NCBI GenBank assembly: GCA_035048485.1
Contig: CM068582.1
Span: 32,429,596-32,493,595, forward strand
DNA: 64,000 nt
Direction of reading: 5' to 3'
From: Pteria penguin
Lineage: Eukaryota; Mollusca; Bivalvia; Pterioida; Pteriidae
Shown here: positions 57,665 through 64,000 of the stretch, piece by piece
Numbering within the stretch: position 1 is the first letter of the stretch
Layout of the letters: every line of letters starts with the position of its first letter
Notes under the pieces: model-generated
Seen by the model: the letters and a program-made list of their open reading frames with translations, nothing else
Told to the model about the DNA's origin: nothing
Database searches by the model: none
Program-made: the position numbers and the translations under genes

Positions 57665-57917
57665 TTACTTCAACATACATGAATTAAAACATTTCTATTA
57701 ATCAGAGATCTTGACAAATCAGATGTTACTGTTACACTTTACTCAATATGAAATATCAGAGATGCTAAAGTAAAGCATGAGGAAGAAGTTCCACAAGGAT
57801 TGTTCTTGTCAGGTCAGTGTTTACATGTACATTTTTAAAGGAGTGTCAACTATAACAAACATAACAATTAAAATGTCTCAACATCACATCCATCTTACAT
57901 TACCCAGTACCTGTATA

Positions 57918-58602
57918 CAGTCAAACTTCAGTATGTCGAATACTGATATCTCAACTACATGAAATATATTGAAGTCGAACACTGGGCATGGAAAAAATTC
58001 CTTTATAACTTGATTAAATTCACCCCTGATGTGTGGAACACTGATGTGCTGAATACTATGTTTATCTGGAATACATTTTCAAATCCCGAAGTTCTAATTT
58101 AACCAGTTTATCTCAAAGTTGGCTATTTATTGACAATTTTCCCTGCTGTGCATTCAATAGTTGACAGGCTGTGTGATTGACCGTGTCTGTGTACAAAGCC
58201 GCAGTAATTACATGTACATAATCTATCGAGTCCATTCCTGACGTGTTACTTATACAATGTACCAATTATTACTAAATGATGATAGCTTATCAAATCTGAC
58301 CTTAAATTAGATAATTAACGTTTTCATACCTGCATTTATTTAAAGAAATTTATTACCTTTTTATTTTCTTTCGTATCCATGTGTATGTATTTTCATGCAA
58401 AGTGATAATAGTTTGATGTGTTTTGAATAAAATAAAAATTATGAAAGTTGCTTTGTATCGTGTTATGTGTCTTATGGCGTATGTTAACAACTTCAAGATT
58501 TGTGATCTTAACTTGAAATTTGGATATCTCGAAACTACGGATATCTCAAAGTATTTTCCACATTCCCTCTGACTTCCAGATACATGTATTGAGGTTTGAC
58601 TG
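57918..58602. mobile_element. pogo/Tigger-like MITE
   Basis: Ends CAGTCAAACTTCAGTATGTC (left) and the inverse of CAGTCAAACCTCAATACATG (right), each flanked by TA, the target duplication of Tc1/mariner/pogo elements. Internal words GATATCTC/GATATCTCGAAAC near both ends recall pogo-type inverted repeats (CAGTC.AACCTC). At 685 bp it has no transposase frame. It lies upstream of the first CDC42 coding exon, probably in its 5' intron. Confidence 0.82.
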
Positions 58603-59064
58603 TAGTCATCATTTTACATGTACATGTACACTATGAAGATTTGTGATTGGAAATAAGAAGGAATATAAATACATAACATTGGACAGAATACACCTGTATA
58701 TCCATCGTTTCTCTTGAACAGTACTGGTAGAGCACCAGATAATGGTTCAGACCACTTACCTGCTACTACGTTATATTGTATTTCGACTTCTGAAATGTGA
58801 ATTTATGAGATTTTTTCAAAAGATTGTGTGCAATATATAGAATACTTACCATTACATATGATTTCGTAAATTCATGTTTTGAATACCTCTAATAATGTAG
58901 TAGCTGCTAATTGGTCTTAGATGGTAACTGATCCTTGTCATAGTTACTACTGCAACGGAAGAGACCAGACAAAATGGCTCTTCCATTGCAGACGTAACTA
59001 CCTTGACCAGTACTATTGCTAAAGAATGATTACTGGTTGAACACTAGTTCCTTGCTAAGGCCTG
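58603..59064. other. no gene seen
   Basis: Probable 5' intron of CDC42. The words 'ttactactgcaacggaagagaccag' (partly inverted at 58990) suggest a decayed repeat; nothing firmer. Confidence 0.4.
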
Positions 59065-59065
59065 T

Positions 59066-59189
59066 GGGCCGTTTCACAAAGAATCATACGTACGATATTT
59101 TACGTACGTACAGATAAATTCCTTTACACTTAAGGAATTTTTTGTACATACGTAAAATATCGTACATATGATTCTTTGTGAAACGGCCC
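59066..59189. mobile_element. fold-back element, near-perfect hairpin
   Basis: The left arm runs GGGCCGTTTCACAAAGAATC, then ATACGTACGATATTTTACGT. The right arm is its reverse complement with a few changes, and an inner stem AAATTCCTT/AAGGAATTT leaves only a tiny loop. The whole 124 bp can fold on itself. It carries the TACGTACG word seen in the minisatellites. Confidence 0.85.
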
Positions 59190-59564
59190 CCAGTTCCTGA
59201 CTTATTTGTTATTTCCACTTTTGAAACATGAATGGGACGTACCATCCGTTAGGCGGCGCTTGTGTACTATCAGTTCATAACATCGATTGGAGTTAGCAAC
59301 TTTATGACGTCACAATGAAATACCATTGTTCTTTACGTCACTTTTGCGTGAATATGTTTTATTTCCTCCCTAAATATTAGGACTGCAGTTAATGGCGGTA
59401 TCTCCCATTTACAAAACCATTTTCGTGCGAAATATATGTTTGGGCCTACATCCTGTAGTAAAAATAACCCATTTGTCTATAGGAGTAAGCGTCACCTGTT
59501 TGGCTGGTCACACTTGCTGTTTCATGTCACACACAGACTAAAATATAGTGAATAAATCACCGAA

Positions 59565-59700
59565 ACATATGTACTGAAACGTCTTTTTAGTGTACAGAAA
59601 CGTGCTTTTCATTGTACCGAAATGTCTTTACTTGTACCAAAACATCTTTCTTATGTACCGAAACATCCTTGTACCGAAACATCCCTGTACCGAAACCTCT
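59565..59700. repeat. short tandem repeats of a TGTACCGAAACATC word
   Basis: About eight diverged units of 14-25 bases (variants TGTACTGAAACGTC, TGTACAGAAACGTG, TGTACCGAAATGTC, TGTACCAAAACATC, TGTACCGAAACATC). Confidence 0.8.
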
Positions 59701-60236
59701 ACTAAGCATTCCTGCTGTAAATAGGACACCTACCATTACATACAAAAACCTCGAAAATTCAGTTTTTGAATACTTCTAATAAAGTAGTACCCAGTAAATG
59801 GTCTTAGCTGGGAACTAGTCCTCGACCAGTAGCACAATCAAGCTGAATTTAACGATTTTCAAATGTCCGTCATTCCCGACATCCAGCGTTCATCGTGAAA
59901 ATTGGTCTTTGACATCAAGTTGTAAAACATTTCTTTATAATTCATGGCTAAAAATGACAGAATCTAATCAACTTGGAAACATATTGAGGCTGTACGTTGT
60001 AGGAAAAAAATATACATCATGTGGTGGTGATACATTTTCTGCATACGAGATCTCCGATCGCCATTTTCCTCGCAGCTTGGGATAGGCCGACTTGTTTAAG
60101 GAAAATAAACCAGCATTTCGAATATATTACGGAATACATACCTAGATTACTCAACAATAATTTCATATATCATAATACAAGAAACTGAAAATGTCTTTAT
60201 CTTCCAAATTTATGGGAAAAGTTCATATTTCCTTAC

Positions 60237-60310
60237 CCTGTTCCCTATTTCCGGGGTGTCGGTGAACAATATGTAGAAAACGCAGTGCGTCTGCGCATAA
60301 ATTCGAGGAT
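60237..60310 (-). other. CDC42: candidate 5' UTR exon of CDC42
   Basis: On the minus strand a GC-richer segment with several CpG (GCGCAGACGCACTGCG) ends at a strong donor CAGG|GTAAGG (donor bases 60236-60232). CDC42 needs an upstream non-coding exon because an acceptor sits just 7 bases before its ATG. Position, strand and donor fit; there is no transcript evidence, and the 5' limit is arbitrary. Confidence 0.33.
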
Positions 60311-60842
60311 TAAGATAAAAATAGAAATACTAAAAATAGACTAAATTGGATCTATGAACATTCCCTATTTAAAGCCATGTTTATATTATTTTCGGTAACA
60401 TATAAAACGTTTAAAATCGCAGTCTTGAAATATAAGTTATCAGTATGAATATGATGTTTTAATAGTTCCATTTAAAACATAATATACGTCCATTAATTAA
60501 AACAGAGACATATATATATATATGATTTTCCTATTAGATAGCGCATAGAGAAACGCTCAATATGTAGCCAATTGAAGAAACCAGTTTTTATTAGACTAGT
60601 GCTTTGTATATATTTTCTATCTTTCTTTTCGTGTCTTTATATTTGTGTGAGTGTTTGTGTGTGTCCTGAAGAAGAAGCAGATTGCTTCGAAAATTTGGCA
60701 ATTTTTTAATTGTTTTAGTATCGTTATCGCTTACCTGTGCTTTTATATTGACCCCTTTTTCTCAAGCGATTTGCATTAACCTTCATTGAGGTTGATCCGA
60801 TACTTATGAATAGTGAATGTTGTTACAATTTCCTTTTTTGTG

Positions 60843-60981
<139 letters not shown>

Positions 60982-61154
60982 CTGAATAATATCAGTGCCA
61001 ACTGATCGGCAAACTTTATCCATCATGAGATTTAATTGTTAATCATATAAATTTTAGTATACATCCAGTAAACTAGCCTACATTGATACAGTAGAGCCCC
61101 AGTAATATATCATAAGCTAAGCGTTTCGTGACGTGCAATTATCCCTTTTTATAA

Positions 61155-61242
61155 TCCGACAAATCTGGCGTAGGGAATTTTTATCATTTGTTGTAGGGCA
61201 AAACGACAAATGATAAAAATGCCCTACGTCAGATTTGTCGGA
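61155..61242. mobile_element. fold-back hairpin of about 88 bp
   Basis: The left arm TCCGACAAATCTGGCGTAGG continues with 'gaatttttatcatttgtt'. The right arm is 'gacaaatgataaaaatgcc' then CTACGTCAGATTTGTCGGA. The arms pair over nearly their whole length around an 11-base loop (TAGGGCAAAAC). Confidence 0.85.
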
Positions 61243-61529
61243 CTACCCTTTTTATGGAGCCATACATTTAAGCAAGTCTTTGAAGACTGATCAAGTGAAC
61301 ACCGGGGGCCTATGGGGGTATATAGTTCTCAACTCCTGGCCCTATATTCTGCCCCACTACTTGACAATGTGTTGAAAATGAATCACTCACGCTCCCTTTC
61401 CCCACCTCCTCTCCCCTCTCACTGTCTGCCCCTTCCTTACCCAGTTATTTAGATTCATCAACAAGAACATAGAACATCTTGGATTAATTCTAGTCTCTGT
61501 TCGAGCTGCCAATTAAGAACATCAAGTGG

Positions 61530-61750
61530 CATGTTGTTTCAGTGGTATCGCACCGGTCATCAGATCTCAGGACCCGGGCTCGATTCCAGCTGTCGACTCG
61601 AATCATCCCCTGTCTCCCAATAGATCAACTAAGACATCGGGACTAGGAATACGTACTTTGGCATACGTATAGAAGATCTCTCTGTGGATATTGCATTAGC
61701 ATAGGACTAAATTATGAAACAATGCACTTGGCAAGCGTCCCCACCATATA
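61530..61750 (+). mobile_element. SINE-like unit of another tRNA-derived family
   Basis: Box A-like TTCAGTGGTATCGCACCGG (61539-) and box B-like CCGGGCTCGATTCCAGC (61575-) precede an unrelated body (ACTAAGACATCGGGACTAGG) and a decayed tail. Confidence 0.55.
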
Positions 61751-61959
61751 TATATATAAGTACAAATATAAAACAATACTTAAAATTACCCTAATAAACG
61801 ATTTCTTGATTAGTTCGAAACAGTGGTAAAAATCGTCAGTTGAAAACATTCAGTCGAAATCACGTATTATCGTACTTGTCTATATTTGATTTATAAAAGA
61901 ATTAAATATTATGTAATGGTAGATTCTTATCAGTTTAAAACCATCATTGATTTGTAATT

Positions 61960-62085
61960 CTTTGTTTTACGTCCCGTCATGATTATTTCACTCACTAAGT
62001 GACACCGAGTCTTCGTATGGAAGGGCAACACGAAAGAGTGAAGGGTCTTTCACCTGCGAAAATGTAATTTATCATGGGATCTCGG
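61960..62085 (-). mobile_element. SINE tail/body fragment, minus orientation
   Basis: 'tctttgttttacgtcccgtc', 'gattatttcactcactaag', GAGTGAAGGGTCTTTCACCT and 'catgggatctcggcttttg' match the 3' half of the main SINE in antisense. Confidence 0.65.
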
Positions 62086-62394
62086 CTTTTGTTTAAACAG
62101 TATTTATTTGTTGAATTTAGCATATATAATACAAGCGTACATATTATTTAAGGATTGAGCAACAAGAATAATTCTTTTATAAAGCTCTCTCCTTTGTACA
62201 AATTAAGTTATACATTTAAGCAATGGCCTGGATAGTACAAGTAATTGAATTATGAATGATTGATAGGAATTACTCTAAAAATGGAAAAAAATTGAGAATA
62301 ATTAGATGAAGTAAGTTATAATTAAAAAGAAGTGTAAATAACTTGAACAGTCTAAATAAATTAGCATTCGGTACATAACAATAGTATGAATAGA

Positions 62395-62560
62395 CTCATA
62401 ATGTGTAAATGAGAAACAATAAATGAATATATAATCATGAATAAGCTAGTAGTATTAAGCAATTTCATAATATGTAAATGAAATACAATAAATAAATATA
62501 TGAACATGAATAAGCAAGTAATATTAAACAAGCTCATAATATGTAAATGAAGAACAATAG
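62395..62560. repeat. tandem ~67-bp repeat, about 2.5 units
   Basis: The word CATAATATGTAAATGA followed by 'acaataaataaatatatgaa' and 'catgaataagcaagtaata' recurs with small changes. The minus-strand hydrophobic frame across it is a by-product. Confidence 0.8.
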
Positions 62561-62716
62561 ATACTGAACAGCACAAACATTCAGACATATTTACACAAGA
62601 GTCAGTTGACTAACATTATGTTTGCAAAAACAGTAGGTGATGAATATATGTTACGTACAGAAATGAGTTATAATGAAAATGATAAAGAAGAAAAATGATA
62701 GAGGTTGAGTAAGGAA

Positions 62717-64000
62717 ATTAAAATCTCTTGCTGCCTTCAATATATTTCTGAACTTTTAGAAAAATATTTGTGTTGACATTGTCATCATACAGAGGACATC
62801 CAAATAGTAGTATGTTACACTCAGGTAACATTTACAGGTATTGTAGATATGGTATGATGTCTGATATTTGCATAGATGGGGCAAGCAAGAAGATAGTGAT
62901 TTGCTGTTTCTTCCTCCCCACACTGACACAGATTATTCAAGGAAATATGATTTTTGAATAGATCAGAGTTCAGAGAGCTGCATCCAAGTCTCAATCGAGT
63001 ATGTATAATTTGGAATTTCCTGGCTCCTGCATAATAATAATTTGGAATGTGATTTGTGTTTCTGTCTAGGTGTGCTTTGAATGTGTTCAATGAGGTACCA
63101 ACCCTTACATTTTCAGGAAGGGAGTTCCACTCTACAATGGTTCTTGGAATGAAAGAGTTTTGTGCTTGTTTGGTTCTATAGTGTGGTACTTGTAGATCAT
63201 TACCATTTCTAAGATTTCTATTATTTATTTGGTTGGTGTTTGGTGGAACATAATTGTATAGGTAAGGTGGCACATGTTTATTGAACATTTTGTGAAAAGT
63301 GATGAGTCTGTGTTTGTAGCGTCTGTATTGCAGTGTTTCCCACCCATTTTCTTCCAAAACATTGGTGCGTGAACAGGATTTGGTGGCCCCTGAAATTATT
63401 CTTCCTGCTTCAATTTGTACCTTTTCAATTTCATTCATTTCATATTCAGTGCAGTTATCCCATACGATGTCTCCATATTCCAAAAGTGGCCTAATAAAGG
63501 AAAAATAGATTATCTCCAAATTAGTTCTCCTGTCAAGTTTGAATTTCAAACTCCTCAGAATGTTTACCCGTTTCCATGCTTTAGATGTTATATCATTAAT
63601 ATGTTCATGCCAGGTGCAGGTTGTATTAAATTGTAAACCAAGATGTTTGTGATGGGGTACTGATTTTACTCGAGTATTGTTCATGTATAGTGGAGGATGT
63701 GGAGGTGGATTTCTTTTGTTGCTTATAAGAAGTTCTTCTGTTTTGGTTGCATTGAATTTAACTAGCCACTGTTGTGACCATGATGTAATTTTGTCAATAT
63801 CATTTTGCAGGAGATTTGCAGCCGAATCTGGGTCCTCAACAATAATAAAAAGAGATGTATCATCAGCAAATAACTTTATACTGGAACAAATTTCATCAAC
63901 AATATCATTTATAAAGATTAAAAATAGCAGAGGGCCTAATATTGAGCCCTGGGGAACACCGGCTGGAACAGATTTGATTCCAGAGAAAGTACCTTCGATT
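62717..64000 (-). CDS. LINE reverse transcriptase, C-terminal part (continues beyond window)
   Basis: Minus-strand ORF2-type polyprotein entering from the right edge. RT motifs: GVPQGSILGPLLFLIFINDI (near 63940), LFADDTSLF (catalytic FADD, near 63860) and WLVKFNATKTE. After these come the thumb and connection region (HLGLQFNTTCTWHEHINDI, SFIRPLLEYGDIVWDNC), NSFIPRTIVEWNSLPENV, and an end with CQCGEEETANHYLLACP. The main frame stops at TGA 62823-62821. A shift of one base there would continue ECNILLFGCPLYDDNVNTN to a stop near 62717, as in the related fragment at 40.9 kb, so a small lesion is likely. A non-LTR retrotransposon of the Jockey/CR1-like group; the clade is uncertain. Otherwise well preserved, hence fairly young. 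Confidence 0.9.

Noticed and set aside
60655..60720. Hammerhead-like CTGAAGA..CGAAA words before the TA microsatellite
   Set aside because: The core does not match CTGATGA/GAAA and helices could not be drawn; only a small AAGCAGATTGCTTC stem is present.

Overview
This window is nuclear DNA of a bivalve mollusc, most likely a clam. It is AT-rich and intron-rich. It carries tRNA-derived SINEs of a molluscan type, Tc1-like and LINE relics, many small non-autonomous DNA elements, long AT and AC microsatellites, and Penelope-like retroelements of the N-terminal-endonuclease (Naiad) type. Only fragments of host genes are present, and all coordinates were read by eye.

Host genes. (1) CDC42 lies on the minus strand at 54.5-57.6 kb. 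Three phase-0 coding exons give a complete 191-residue Rho GTPase ending in CVLL; a 5'UTR exon probably lies near 60.24 kb. (2) Two tandem copies of one minus-strand gene lie at 10.6-16.9 kb and 30.1-33.6 kb. They share a 41-nt exon, a 168-nt EGF-like exon, a 124-nt transmembrane exon and a cytoplasmic-tail exon. They sit in a larger direct segmental duplication (about 10.4-25.3 kb and 29.8-39.2 kb). (3) A broken C-type-lectin-domain gene lies on the plus strand at 44.5-48.8 kb, with a nonsense codon and a frameshift.

Mobile DNA. The most notable element is a Naiad Penelope-like retroelement with permuted domains: zinc-finger/GIY-YIG endonuclease, linker, reverse transcriptase. A near-full copy (about 44.77-48.29 kb) sits in an intron of the C-type-lectin pseudogene. 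A 5'-truncated copy (11.81-13.96 kb) sits in the first duplicate. A solo 3' end lies at 3.16-3.61 kb, with more diverged pieces at 4.63, 31.3 and 44.3 kb. The coding frames are interrupted only by TGA at conserved sites, two of them at expected cysteines of the endonuclease. All three well-preserved 3' ends fold into a canonical type 2 SECIS element. Together these indicate a retroelement that encodes a multi-selenocysteine protein, as reported for clam Naiads. Unusually, the UGA of the SECIS core appears to be the stop codon of the ORF, so the 5' half of the SECIS is also coding.

Other mobile elements are Tc1-like transposase relics (6.4 and 19.4 kb), LINE fragments (26.4-28.1, 40.9 and 62.7-64.0 kb), an unidentified ORF remnant followed by an LTR-like promoter region (41.3-44.0 kb), several MITEs (39.1, 50.98, 57.9 kb), fold-back elements (59.07, 61.16 kb), and a 21-bp palindromic minisatellite (5.1 and 7.6 kb).

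The rest is intronic or intergenic sequence in which I see no supported gene.
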